From Pelagibius sp040217155 (GTDB taxonomy: Bacteria > Pseudomonadota > Alphaproteobacteria > Kiloniellales > Kiloniellaceae), in NCBI GenBank assembly GCA_040217155.1, contig JAVJNS010000026.1, forward strand, positions 1 through 64,000: a stretch of DNA of 64,000 nt, read 5' to 3'. Both the position numbers and the translations under genes were made by a program. Positions within the stretch are counted from its first letter, which is position 1, and each line of letters starts with the position of its first letter. Of the stretch, positions 44,320-52,981 are shown piece after piece. Under the pieces are notes generated by a model. It had not been told where the DNA came from. It did not search any database and saw nothing but the letters and a program-made list of their open reading frames with translations.

Positions 44320-44607
44320 ATGAGGCTGGAACTGTTGAAGACGGCGAGTTTTGCCGTCCTGCATTTCGCGGTCGGCTTTGGCGTCACCTACGTTCTGACA
44401 GGGTCGGTCGCGATCGCCACCGGCGTGGCCCTGGTCGAGCCGGCGGTAAATACGGTGGTATTCTACTTTCACGAGCGCGCGTGGCGGCGTCTGGCCGGCG
44501 TGAAACGCCAGGGTGCGTTGGCCTTGCCGGCAATGCCGGCGCCGCGCCGGCAGACCGCGGGGGCCTGGGGCCTGCCGCAGGGCGCCTGCGCAAAGCCGCC
44601 GGACTAA
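44320..44607 (+). CDS. DUF2061 membrane protein
   Basis: A 95-residue protein with a DUF2061 domain (about 1-60). The pattern LLKTASFAVLHFAVGFGVTYVLTG..AIATGVALVEPAVNTVVFYFHERAW has two membrane helices and the conserved E-P-x-x-N and YF-HER-W residues. DUF2061 proteins are small inner-membrane proteins of unknown function. The C-terminal 35 residues are an unrelated Pro/Ala-rich tail. A Fur-like box upstream suggests iron-dependent control, which has not been described for this family to my knowledge. Confidence 0.85.
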   Translation: MRLELLKTASFAVLHFAVGFGVTYVLTGSVAIATGVALVEPAVNTVVFYFHERAWRRLAGVKRQGALALPAMPAPRRQTAGAWGLPQGACAKPPD

Positions 44608-44723
44608 GCGGGCCGGTAGGTCGCTCCCGTGCGAAGCGATGACTCGCCACAGCAATGTTACACATCAATGACGATCGCATGACGCATGCTGGGCCTCTTC
44701 GGCTATGGGAATCAGGCACTGCC

Positions 44724-45530
44724 ATGCAACGCCCGGCAATCCAGCTTCCGGCAGCTTTCACACCCGGATGGACCTCCCTGCGGGAAGAGACGTCGTCGCG
44801 GCAGGCAACTGGCGGCGTGCGCGCCGGCGCCGCGCCCGAACGCACCCTCACCCTTCGTCTGGGATCTGTGATGGGGCTTCTCTGGCTGAGCGCACTGCTG
44901 ATCGTGCTGGCCAGCGCGGTGCAGGATTTCCTGATCTATCTGGCGCCGGGTGCCGGCTTTACCGATCGCATCTACCGGCTCGATCTGGACACCGAAGCCA
45001 GTCTGCCGACGTGGTTCTCCGCCAGCCTGATGCTGCTCTGCGCCCTGGCGCTTCTGTTCATCGCCGCGCGGGCGCGCCAGGATGGCCTGTGGAAGGCTAT
45101 GCCGTGGTTTCTGCTGGCGGCGATGTTCCTTGCCCTGTCGCTGGATGAGATCGCCACCTTTCACGAGTGGGCTTCGGCGGCGCTCAGTTCCAGGATCGAG
45201 AACACCGGCCTGTTTTATTTCGCCTGGGCCGCGCCGGCCCTGGTTCTCTGCCTCGCGGGCCTGGCCTGCTTCATGCCCTTCATTGTCGAATTCAAGGGGC
45301 TCGACCGGGTCTTGCTGATCGGCTCGGCGGCGGTCTTTCTACTCGGCGCCATCGGCATGGAGATGCTGGGCGGCGCGGCCGCGGAGGCCGGCGGCGTGAA
45401 CACGCTGCATTACAGGGTGCTGACGACGATAGAAGAGAGTCTCGAGTACGCGGGCCTGCTGATTTTCCTCTATTTCCTGCTGCGGCAAGTGCGGCGCAGT
45501 TACAACGAGACAACCCTCCGGCTCGTCTAG
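44724..45530 (+). CDS. Polytopic membrane protein of unknown function
   Basis: About 268 residues from the ATG at 44724 (another ATG at 44655 is possible). A hydrophilic N-terminus of about 45 residues precedes six or seven membrane segments. Charged residues within or beside helices stand out: LSLDEIATFHEW near 142-155 and TTIEESLEYAGLLIFLYFLLR near the C-terminus. Similar acidic membrane motifs occur in uncharacterised proteobacterial proteins; no function is known to me. The last two bases and the stop overlap the stop of the convergent Ldh-type gene (shared CTAG). Confidence 0.65.
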   Translation: MQRPAIQLPAAFTPGWTSLREETSSRQATGGVRAGAAPERTLTLRLGSVMGLLWLSALLIVLASAVQDFLIYLAPGAGFTDRIYRLDLDTEASLPTWFSASLMLLCALALLFIAARARQDGLWKAMPWFLLAAMFLALSLDEIATFHEWASAALSSRIENTGLFYFAWAAPALVLCLAGLACFMPFIVEFKGLDRVLLIGSAAVFLLGAIGMEMLGGAAAEAGGVNTLHYRVLTTIEESLEYAGLLIFLYFLLRQVRRSYNETTLRLV

Positions 45531-46639
45531 AGACGCGTCAACTTGGCGACATTCAGTGTCGCGGCCAGATCCCCGAAGATTTGCCAATTGGGGGCGTCGA
45601 GGGGAATACCCTCCGCGCCGCGCTGCCGCTCGACCGCCCATTCGCGGTCGCCGGCCGCCATGACCTTTTCGCCGGGCTGGGCATCCTGCCCCCGCAAGGC
45701 GTCGAGGTACTCGCGCAGCTGTGCCTGGAAGGATTCCTCTTCTATGAAGGCCGCGGGCTTCATGGCCAGGAAGAACTGTCCGAGACAGCGTGGCTCCGAC
45801 CAGCTCGCATTGAACATGTCGGCCATCTGGTGGCTGAGCCGCATGCCGCTCAGCGCCGCCGAGAGGATATCGACCATTCCGGCCAGGGCCGCGCCCTTGT
45901 AACCGTAGCCACCGCCGCCGAGCGGCAGCAGCGACGTTCCGGCCTGCGGATCCTGCGTCATTCGGCCATCGTCATCGACGACCACGTCGGGCGGCAGGGT
46001 TTTGTTGAGCGGCCGGTACTGGAGGACCCGGTTGAAGGGAATCGAGCTGGTCGCCATGTCGATCAGGTAAGGGCGCTCGCCGTTCACCGGCGCCGCGAAG
46101 CTGATCGGATTGGTGCCGTGAAAGACCTTGCGGCCGCTGTGCGCCAGCACGATGCTGGTGGCATTGCAGACCGCCAGGCCGATATAGCCCTGCTCGGCGG
46201 CCGCCAGGCTGTAGGCGCCGGCGGCGGCGAAGTGCGAGGAGTTGAGCACGCTGACCGCGCCGACCCCGGCGGACTCGGCGAGCCGCACGGCCTCGTCCAT
46301 GGCGCGGTAGCCGGCGGCGGTCCCCAGGGCGTGATCGGCATCGAGGCGGCCGACCGCGGCGGCGCGCTCCTCGAAACGCATCTGCGGCTTGCCTTTGACC
46401 CTGCCGCCCTCGAGCACTTTCACGTAGTGGGGCAGCAGGCGGACGCCGTGGCTGTCGACGCCGCGCAGCGAGGCGCCGACCAGGGCGCGGACGGTTGACC
46501 GAGCCGATTCCTCGTCGGCACCGACTGCCTGCAACACCCCGGCGATAAAGCGCTCCAGGTCTGTCGCGGCGACCCTTATTTCGCCATGGTCGCCGCGCGG
46601 CACCGCCGCGGCGTCCAAACTCTGCGGCGCCTCGCTCAC
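45527..46639 (-). CDS. Malate/L-lactate dehydrogenase family (Ldh2) oxidoreductase
   Basis: A 370-residue NAD(P)-dependent oxidoreductase of the LDH2/MDH2 (YlbC / YiaK / ComC) fold. Motifs include GASLRGVDSHGVRLLPHYVK near 48-67 (catalytic His in DSHG), NSSHFAAAGAYSLAAAEQGYIG near 120-141 and TNPISFAAPVNGERPYLIDMATS near 165. Members reduce 2-oxoacids such as 2,3-diketogulonate or oxidise sulfolactate or ureidoglycolate. It starts at a GTG overlapping the UxaA-type gene by 4 nt, so the two act in one pathway. A C-terminal half of about 60 residues is Arg/Glu-rich but in family length. Substrate probably a sugar acid or its 2-keto product. Confidence 0.9.
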   Translation of the reverse strand: MSEAPQSLDAAAVPRGDHGEIRVAATDLERFIAGVLQAVGADEESARSTVRALVGASLRGVDSHGVRLLPHYVKVLEGGRVKGKPQMRFEERAAAVGRLDADHALGTAAGYRAMDEAVRLAESAGVGAVSVLNSSHFAAAGAYSLAAAEQGYIGLAVCNATSIVLAHSGRKVFHGTNPISFAAPVNGERPYLIDMATSSIPFNRVLQYRPLNKTLPPDVVVDDDGRMTQDPQAGTSLLPLGGGGYGYKGAALAGMVDILSAALSGMRLSHQMADMFNASWSEPRCLGQFFLAMKPAAFIEEESFQAQLREYLDALRGQDAQPGEKVMAAGDREWAVERQRGAEGIPLDAPNWQIFGDLAATLNVAKLTRL

Positions 46640-48186
46640 ATCACCGCTCCGATCTGCCAGGGAATGAACTCGGCGTCGCCAAAGCCGAGCGCCTCCGACT
46701 TGGAGGGATTGCCGCTGGCGACGTCGAGGACCTTGTCGAAGACCTCCCGGCCGACCTCGGCAACCGACTTGTCTCCGTCGGCGATGCCGCCGCAGTTGAT
46801 GTCCATGTCCTCCGCCATGCGGTTGTACATCGGCGAATTGGTGGCCAGCTTGATGGAGGGCGAGGGCTTGAAGCCGAAGACCGAGCCGCGCCCTGTGGTG
46901 AAGCACACCACGTTGGCGCCCGAGGCGACCTGGCCGGTGACCGAGCAGGGGTCGTAGCCCGGGCTGTCCATGAAGACGAAGCCCTTGGCGGTCACCTGCT
47001 CGGCGTATTTGTAAACGCCCATCAGGTTGGTGGTGCCGCCCTTGGCGGCGGCGCCGAGAGACTTTTCCAGGATGGTGGTCAGGCCGCCGGCCTTGTTGCC
47101 GGGCGAGGGGTTGTTGTTCATCTCGCCGCCGTTGCGTTTGGTGTAGTCCTCCCACCAGTGGATGCGCTCGATAAGCTTCTTGCCGACTTCGGGACTGACG
47201 GCGCGGCGGGTCAGAAGATGCTCGGCACCGTAAATCTCCGGCGTCTCGCTGAGGATCGCCGTACCGCCGTGGCGCACCAGCAGGTCGGCTGCGGCGCCGA
47301 GCGCCGGATTGGCGGTGATGCCGGAATAGCCGTCGGAGCCGCCGCACTGCAGGGCGAGGGTCAGTTCGCTGGCCGGCACCGTTTCGCGCCGCGCCGCATT
47401 GGCCGCCGGCAGCATCGCCTTGATGCGCTCGATGGCTTCCTCGACCGTCCGCCTGGTGCCGCCGGACTGCTGGATGGTGAGGGTCTGGAAGGTTTCGCCG
47501 GGTTTGAGACCGTAAGCGTCCAGCAGGAAGGGGATCTGGTTCACCTCGCAGCCCAGGCCGACCATCAGGACGCCGGCGAAGTTCGGGTGCCGTGCGTAGC
47601 CCCAGAGGGTGCGTTGCAGGGCCTCGTAGCCGTCGCCGCTGTCGGCCATGCCACAGCCGGTCGAGTGGACGAAGGCGGCAACCCCGTTGACATTGGGATA
47701 GTCGTTCAATATGCCGGTCCTGTTGAAGGCTTCGGCGATGTAGCGGGCGACCGTGGCCGAGCAGTTCACCGAGGTGAGGATGCCGATGTAGTTGCGTGTG
47801 CCGACCCGCCCGTCGGCCCGGCGGAAGCCCTGGAAGGTGGCGCGCTCGCGTTCCGGCACCATTTCCGTCGGCTTCACCTTGCTGCAAAAAGCGTAGTCGC
47901 GGTCGAAGTCCGCCATGGCGCAGTTTTGCACATGCACATGGGCGCCCGGCGCGATGGCCCTGCTGGCAAAGCCGATCACCTGGTCGTACTTCAGCACCGG
48001 TTCGCCTTCGGCGATGGCGCGGGTGGCGACCTTGTGGCCGGTCGGAATGCGCTCGGCCGCGGTGATGCCCTCGGCGGCGAGCGCCGTGCCCTCCAGGATG
48101 TCGGCCCGGGTGACGGCCACGTTGTCGTTCGGGCTCAGCCGGATGGTAAGGCTGGCTTTGGTTGAAGCTGTCGCTGTGCTGGTCAT
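46636..48186 (-). CDS. UxaA/GarD family altronate/galactarate dehydratase-type hydro-lyase
   Basis: A 516-residue protein with an N-terminal SAF domain (about 10-90: LSPNDNVAVTRADILEG, IPTGHKVATRAIAEGEPVLKYDQVIGFA) joined to the large UxaA domain. Family motifs GFRRADGRVGTRNYIGILTSVNCS near 112, LALQCGGSDGYSGITANPALG near 272, NPSPGNKAGGLTTILEKSLG near 347 and CFTTGRGSVFGF near 417 are intact; the cysteines and CGGSD are the presumed iron site. Full length favours altronate or galactarate dehydratase over the split sulfolactate sulfo-lyase SuyAB. Exact substrate is open. Regulated presumably by the FadR-type gene upstream. Confidence 0.9.
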   Translation of the reverse strand: MTSTATASTKASLTIRLSPNDNVAVTRADILEGTALAAEGITAAERIPTGHKVATRAIAEGEPVLKYDQVIGFASRAIAPGAHVHVQNCAMADFDRDYAFCSKVKPTEMVPERERATFQGFRRADGRVGTRNYIGILTSVNCSATVARYIAEAFNRTGILNDYPNVNGVAAFVHSTGCGMADSGDGYEALQRTLWGYARHPNFAGVLMVGLGCEVNQIPFLLDAYGLKPGETFQTLTIQQSGGTRRTVEEAIERIKAMLPAANAARRETVPASELTLALQCGGSDGYSGITANPALGAAADLLVRHGGTAILSETPEIYGAEHLLTRRAVSPEVGKKLIERIHWWEDYTKRNGGEMNNNPSPGNKAGGLTTILEKSLGAAAKGGTTNLMGVYKYAEQVTAKGFVFMDSPGYDPCSVTGQVASGANVVCFTTGRGSVFGFKPSPSIKLATNSPMYNRMAEDMDINCGGIADGDKSVAEVGREVFDKVLDVASGNPSKSEALGFGDAEFIPWQIGAVM

Positions 48187-48319
48187 GGCACGTTCCTCGT
48201 TTGAGGCCGGTTGGGGCCGCGTGATTGCCCGCTGTGGCGGGGGCTGATGTCGCTACCACTTCGGCCCGGTTAGCCGAGCCGCCGCGGCGATGTTTCGAAA
48301 CTACTTTAAGAACAATTCT

Positions 48320-49096
48320 CTAGCGTCCGACGGCCCGGTGGCCGCGCCGCTGATCCTCGACGGCCACCTCTCCGGTGAACTCGGCTTCGGTCACCCGCAG
48401 CAGATCGTCGGCGACCCGCACCAGATGCGCGTCCATGGCCGCCCGGGCGGCGTCCGGATCGCGCGCGCGCAGTGCCTCCAGAATACGCTGGTGGTCGTCG
48501 AACGAAGCCGGCCGGATCTGCGAGGCCCTGACGCGCTCATGCAGCTTCGCCCAGAGCGCCGAGCTGCCGCGAATGTCCCACAGCGTTTCAACGGTCCGGA
48601 TCAACGCGCCGTTGCGGGTCGCGCGCGCGATGGCGATGTGGAAATCACGGTCGCCTCGCTCGGTCTGGAACCCGGCCTCGTGCTCCTCGGCCATGAGCCG
48701 CAGGGCCGCCTCCAGTTCCTCGACGTCACTGTATTGCATCTGCTGGGCGGCGAGAAAGGTGACGGCACATTCGACGGTGCGCCGGGCCTCGAGGATTTCG
48801 AAGGGGCCGAGGTCCAAGCCTTTCCCCGGTTGGTCTTTCTCTGCCAAGCGGTCTTCAAGCGACCTGTTTCGGACCACGAAAACGCCGGCGCCGACGCGCA
48901 CCTCCACGAGGCCCGATATCTCCAGGGCGATCATGGCCTCGCGCAGCGTGGCGCGGCTGACCCCCAACTGGCGGGCAAGGTCGCGCTCCGCCGGCAGGCG
49001 TTCGCCGAGCGGGAACTCGCCCTTGGCGATCAACTCGGCCAACTGGTCGAAGATCTGCTGGAAAAGTCTTTTGGTCTGGATCATTTCGACCGGCAT
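48320..49096 (-). CDS. FadR/GntR (FCD) family transcriptional regulator
   Basis: A 258-residue repressor-type protein. An N-terminal GntR winged helix (about 8-75: GERLPAERDLARQLGVSRATLREAM) is followed by an FCD effector domain (about 95-235) with the metal-binding pattern: D in ERGDRDFHIAIA and later histidines including DAHLVRVADDL. It is encoded between the dehydratase gene and the divergent TRAP transporter and surely controls both. The start is one of several; 49096 gives the family N-terminus. FCD regulators of this group sense sugar acids or short carboxylates. Confidence 0.9.
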   Translation of the reverse strand: MPVEMIQTKRLFQQIFDQLAELIAKGEFPLGERLPAERDLARQLGVSRATLREAMIALEISGLVEVRVGAGVFVVRNRSLEDRLAEKDQPGKGLDLGPFEILEARRTVECAVTFLAAQQMQYSDVEELEAALRLMAEEHEAGFQTERGDRDFHIAIARATRNGALIRTVETLWDIRGSSALWAKLHERVRASQIRPASFDDHQRILEALRARDPDAARAAMDAHLVRVADDLLRVTEAEFTGEVAVEDQRRGHRAVGR

Positions 49097-49173
49097 GTCG
49101 GCCCTGTTTCCCGAAGATGTGGCATGCGATCGTGGATTTCTTCTCGCCACAGGGTGATCATCTCTGATAGAAA

Positions 49174-49207
49174 GGTCAAGCGGTCAGGTGGTCAGGCCAA
49201 TTTGACC
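49174..49207. promoter_or_regulatory. GGTCA repeat array with FCD-GntR operator in the divergent TRAP/regulator gap
   Basis: GGTCA occurs three times with exact 8-bp spacing (49174, 49182, 49190), followed by an inverted TGACC (49203-49207). Within it TGGTCAGGCCA (49189-49199) matches the FCD-type GntR operator TGGTC-N-GACCA with one mismatch. Its place between the divergent regulator and dctP makes it the expected binding site. Confidence 0.6.
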
Positions 49208-49274
49208 CGCCGCAGAAGAATCCATGAAAGCCGCCGCCGAAGCCGGCTTACAAAGATCTTTTTGGGAGGAAGTC

Positions 49275-50273
49275 ATGCAGATTTCTTGGAAATCATCCGT
49301 TCTCGCGGCCGGTCTGGCCGCCGTTGCCGCTGCTGCCGTGGTCGTCGGCCCCGTCGATACGGCCCGCGCCGCGCAGACCCTGAAGTGGGCGCACGTCTAC
49401 GAAACCGCCTCGCCTTATCACAAGTGGGCCGTCTGGGCCGCCGAGGAGATCAAGAAGCGCTCCAACGGCGAGTTCGAGATGGAGGTCTTCCCGGCGTCGT
49501 CGCTCGGCAAGGAGGTCGACATCAATGAAGGTCTGACCCTGGGCACCGTCGACATCATCTATACCGGGCAGTTATTCGCCGGGCGCTCCTACGGGCCCAT
49601 CGCCATCGGCGGCTCACCCTACATGTTCCGCGACTTCAAGCACTGGGCGGCCTACCGCGACAGCGACCTGTTCAACGAAATGATCGACGGCTACCGCGAC
49701 GCCACGGGCAACGAGGTCGTCACCCTGACCTACTACGGCCAGCGCCACGTGACCTCCAACAAGGAGATCAAGTCGCCCGCCGACATGGCGAACCTGAAGA
49801 TCCGGGTGCCCAACGCGCCGCTCTACAAGATGTTCCCGGAAGCCGTCGGCGCCAACCCGACGCCGATCGCCTTCGCCGAGGTCTACCTGGCCCTGCAGCA
49901 GGGGGTGGTCGACGCGCAGGAAAATCCCCTGCCGACCATCCAGTTCAAGAAGTTCTATGAAGTCCAAAACTACATCACCCTGACCGGCCATATCACCGAC
50001 GCCTTGATGACGATCGTATCGGGCTCCACCTGGAACAGCTTGTCGGACGACAACAAGGCGATGCTGTCGGGCCTGCTGAAGGAAGCCGCTGCGAACGCCA
50101 CCAACGACATCGTCGAAGCCGAGAACAACCTCGTCGCCTGGTTTCGCGACCAGGGCAAAACGGTGAACGAAGTCGACCGCGCCGCTTTCCGCAAGGCCGT
50201 GGTGCCGCTGCACAACGGCCCGGCCGCGACCTGGGACCGGGCGACCTACGACAAACTGCAAGCCATCCAATAA
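49275..50273 (+). CDS. dctP: TRAP transporter substrate-binding protein DctP
   Basis: A 332-residue periplasmic protein. The ATG follows TGGGAGGAAG and opens a signal peptide (about 1-35, cleavage near ARAA). The family features are LKWAHVYETASPYHKW near the mature N-terminus, the carboxylate-binding Arg in LKIRVPNAP near 174, and PTPIAFAEVYLALQQGVVDAQENP near 195-218. It captures a carboxylated ligand for the DctQM permease. The divergent dehydratase and Ldh-type genes suggest a sugar acid such as a uronate, aldonate or aldarate, which is inference. Confidence 0.95.
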   Translation: MQISWKSSVLAAGLAAVAAAAVVVGPVDTARAAQTLKWAHVYETASPYHKWAVWAAEEIKKRSNGEFEMEVFPASSLGKEVDINEGLTLGTVDIIYTGQLFAGRSYGPIAIGGSPYMFRDFKHWAAYRDSDLFNEMIDGYRDATGNEVVTLTYYGQRHVTSNKEIKSPADMANLKIRVPNAPLYKMFPEAVGANPTPIAFAEVYLALQQGVVDAQENPLPTIQFKKFYEVQNYITLTGHITDALMTIVSGSTWNSLSDDNKAMLSGLLKEAAANATNDIVEAENNLVAWFRDQGKTVNEVDRAAFRKAVVPLHNGPAATWDRATYDKLQAIQ

Positions 50274-50314
50274 CCTCCCGACCGCTAGGACCTCGGCTAT
50301 GACAGGGTTCGTCT

Positions 50315-50884
50315 ATGACCGGACCTGAGGATGGCAAAGGGGAGGCGTCGTCGGCGCCTCCCCATTTTCCCGACGCGGACGACGGTCCTGTCGACCTGAG
50401 CGACATCCGGCCGGAGGACGGCGTGGTGCTGGTGTTTTTCTGGGTGCTGGCCGGCGTCGTCTTCCTGCAGTTCTTCTCCCGCTATGTGCTGAACGACTCG
50501 ATCGGCTGGACCGAGGAGATCGCCCGCTATCTGCTCATTACCGTTACCTTCGTCGGCGCCACCCTGGCGGTGCGCAAGAACAGTCACATCGCCGTCGAGT
50601 TCTTTTACCGCTACCTGCCCGGCCCTTGGGGGCGCGCCTTCTCGACCCTCGTCGATCTGCTGCGGATCGGGTTCTTTGGCGCCGCCACCTGGATCACCGC
50701 GAAGCTGGCGCTCAAGACCAATCAGAAAATGGCCTCCATCGAGATGGGCAAGGATGTGGTCTATTGGCTTGTCTTCGCCGCCTTTTTGATGATGACGCTC
50801 TATGCCCTGCGACTTGGCTGGCGGCATTGGCGCCAGGGCTACAGCCTGCTCACCCGTCCCGGTGAGCGCCAGTTGATCGATTGA
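50315..50884 (+). CDS. dctQ: TRAP transporter small permease DctQ
   Basis: A 189-residue protein with four membrane helices (about 38-58, 75-95, 115-135 and 145-168). The core FSRYVLNDSIGWTEEIARYLLI near 55-76 is the DctQ signature with the conserved W-E-E. The hydrophilic N-terminus of about 35 residues is longer than usual. It lies 42 nt after dctP and 17 nt before dctM. Joins DctM to form the sodium-driven membrane unit. Confidence 0.94.
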   Translation: MTGPEDGKGEASSAPPHFPDADDGPVDLSDIRPEDGVVLVFFWVLAGVVFLQFFSRYVLNDSIGWTEEIARYLLITVTFVGATLAVRKNSHIAVEFFYRYLPGPWGRAFSTLVDLLRIGFFGAATWITAKLALKTNQKMASIEMGKDVVYWLVFAAFLMMTLYALRLGWRHWRQGYSLLTRPGERQLID

Positions 50885-50900
50885 ACGGAACCCGCCGCGG

Positions 50901-52181
50901 ATGCTCCTGACACTGCTGTTCGTCCTCGTCTTCCTGCTGCTGATTCTCGGCGTGCCGGTGGCCATCGCGCTCGGCCTGTCGTCCCTGGTCTTCGTCCTGC
51001 TTTCCGGCAGTCCGCCCGATCTGGTGGTCATCCACCGGATGGTGAACGGCGTCGACTCCTTTCCGCTGCTGGCGGTACCCTTCTTCATCCTGGCCGGCAA
51101 TCTCATGAACACCGCCGGCATCACCAACCGTATCTTCGATTTCGCCAAGGCCTGCGTCGGCTGGATGCGCGGCGGCCTGGGCCATGTGAATGTGGGCGCC
51201 AGCGTGGTCTTCGCGGGCATGTCCGGCGCCGCCGTGGCCGATGCCGGCGGACTCGGCACCATCGAGATCAAGGCCATGCGCGACGCCGGCTACGACCCGG
51301 ATTTCTCGGTCGGTGTGACCGCGGCCTCGTCCACCATCGGACCGATCATTCCGCCGTCCCTGCCCATGGTGATCTACGGCGTCGTGGCATCCTCATCGAT
51401 CGGCCAGCTCTTCGCCGCCGGTTTCATTCCCGGCCTGATGATGGCGGTCGCCTTGATGGTCATGGTCGCCTGGTATGCGCGGGTGCGGAACTATCCGCGC
51501 GACGCGCGCTTTTCCTGGGGCAACCTGCTGGCCAGCTTCAAGCGCGCCTTCCTGTCGCTGCTGACGCCGGTGATCATCGTCGGCGGCATTCTCGGCGGGA
51601 TCTTCACGCCGACCGAGGCCGCCATCGCCGCCTCCGCCTATGCCCTGGTGCTCGGCGTGGCGGTCTACCGGACGCTCACGCCGCGCCGCCTGCTGCGTGT
51701 CAGCTTCGACACCATCGAGACCACCGCGGTGGTGATGTTCATCGTTGCCGCGGCCTCGATTTTCGCCTGGATCCTGACCAGCAACCGGGTCACCGAGCAC
51801 TTCGCCGACCTCATCCTCGCGGTGACCGAAAACCCGATCCTCATTCTGCTGATGATCAACGTCATCCTGCTGGTCGTAGGCTGCTTCATGGAGACCATCG
51901 CCGCCATCACCATCCTGGTGCCGGTGCTGCTTCCCATCGTGGTGAAGCTGGGGATCGATCCGGTGCATTTCGGGGTCATCATGGTGTTGAACCTGATGAT
52001 CGGCCTGCTGACCCCGCCGGTGGGCATGGTGATCTATGTGCTCTCGCGCGTCTCGGGCGTGCCCTTCGAGCGCTGCGTGAGCGCGACGGCACCCTTTCTC
52101 ATCCCCCTGGTCGTGGTGTTGCTGCTGGTGACCTTCGTGCCGCAGCTCTCGATGTTCCTGCCGACGCTGCTCTATCGTTGA
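50901..52181 (+). CDS. dctM: TRAP transporter large permease DctM
   Basis: A 426-residue membrane protein with about 12 helices, usual for DctM. FFILAGNLMNTAGIT near 66-80, GASVVFAGMSGAAVADAGGLG near 101-121, TIGPIIPPSLPMVIYG near 144-159 and LLTPPVGMVIYVLS near 372 are the conserved transport motifs. It carries the ligand across the membrane with Na+. Last gene of the TRAP operon; its stop faces that of the next gene 7 nt away. Confidence 0.96.
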   Translation: MLLTLLFVLVFLLLILGVPVAIALGLSSLVFVLLSGSPPDLVVIHRMVNGVDSFPLLAVPFFILAGNLMNTAGITNRIFDFAKACVGWMRGGLGHVNVGASVVFAGMSGAAVADAGGLGTIEIKAMRDAGYDPDFSVGVTAASSTIGPIIPPSLPMVIYGVVASSSIGQLFAAGFIPGLMMAVALMVMVAWYARVRNYPRDARFSWGNLLASFKRAFLSLLTPVIIVGGILGGIFTPTEAAIAASAYALVLGVAVYRTLTPRRLLRVSFDTIETTAVVMFIVAAASIFAWILTSNRVTEHFADLILAVTENPILILLMINVILLVVGCFMETIAAITILVPVLLPIVVKLGIDPVHFGVIMVLNLMIGLLTPPVGMVIYVLSRVSGVPFERCVSATAPFLIPLVVVLLLVTFVPQLSMFLPTLLYR

Positions 52182-52188
52182 GGCGGGA

Positions 52189-52563
52189 TCAACTGATCCG
52201 ATAGCCGGCGCAGAGTGCGTCCAGCACGCAGCCGTAAGACGACTCCAGACGCAGGAACAGAAGATCGCCTTCCTGTACGGATTTCCGCAGGTCGCGCAGG
52301 TAATCGCGTCCCTTCTCGGAGACGGCGCTGTCCATGGAGGTAACCCGCGCCAGGTCGTTCAGGCTGGGGGCCTCGATCTGCTGGATGTCGAAGATGATGT
52401 TGCCCAGAAGCAGGTTGCCGCAGCGCAGATGCTCGACGCCCTCCAGAGTCAGTGCTTTTTCGTTCTCGTCGATGGTCTCGAAGGTCAGGGTGAAGGTCTT
52501 GTCGCCGGGGATCTCGATCTTGCGCAGTTCGCCGTCGTGAATTTCCGGCAGGATCACGGTCAT
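52189..52563 (-). CDS. Hypothetical protein
   Basis: A 124-residue acidic soluble protein that I do not recognise. It looks beta-rich (TVILPEIHDGELRKIEIPGDKTFTLTFETID at the N-terminus), with a helical region near 78-98 (SMDSAVSEKGRDYLRDLRKSV) and two Cys near the C-terminus (YGCVLDALCAGYR). No signal peptide or membrane segment. The N-terminal half could form a small beta-sandwich. Transcribed alone, away from the beta-oxidation operon. Confidence 0.65.
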   Translation of the reverse strand: MTVILPEIHDGELRKIEIPGDKTFTLTFETIDENEKALTLEGVEHLRCGNLLLGNIIFDIQQIEAPSLNDLARVTSMDSAVSEKGRDYLRDLRKSVQEGDLLFLRLESSYGCVLDALCAGYRIS

Positions 52564-52981
52564 GGACTCGCCTCTTCGCTGCTAGTGGGGTCTTGCGGGC
52601 CGACTTAGGCGCTCCAGGCGACCTCGCCGCCGCCTGACTATGCCGTGCCGATGGTGGCGAAGTCCAGCAACCGGACGATCCTTGTCCCAGCCGCGCTGGG
52701 CGGCTTAAGGATGACACGGCGGCCCCGAGGGCATCTCTCTTGAAAGTTCACGCCAAAGCGCCGACCTTTATGGTTAACGGCGGCTTAACCGTGAACCGGT
52801 GACACTCGTCTTTCTATGCGGATCCTTACCGATCATAAGGAAGTTTGGCGCTACCTTGGCGCAGTAGCCTAGCGGTCCGCTGTACCTCCGGCGGAGCGCG
52901 TCGTGGCAGCGGCCCGCGAAGGGGCCGATTCCGGCCGGCAGGGCTGAAGGCAGGGGGCGGGAAGGTGCGAGGCTGCACGAG
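52564..52981. other. 418-bp divergent intergenic region before the beta-oxidation operon
   Basis: Holds the promoters of the hypothetical gene and of the acyl-CoA ligase operon. An inverted repeat TCCTTA-N7-TAAGGA spans 52823-52841, 141 bp before the ligase ATG, and is the only palindrome I noticed. No convincing -35/-10 pair and no small gene were found. Confidence 0.45.

Noticed and set aside
46636..48186. Sulfolactate sulfo-lyase (SuyAB) identity
   Set aside because: SuyA and SuyB are separate proteins, whereas this is one full-length chain like UxaA/GarD; kept only as a remote alternative.
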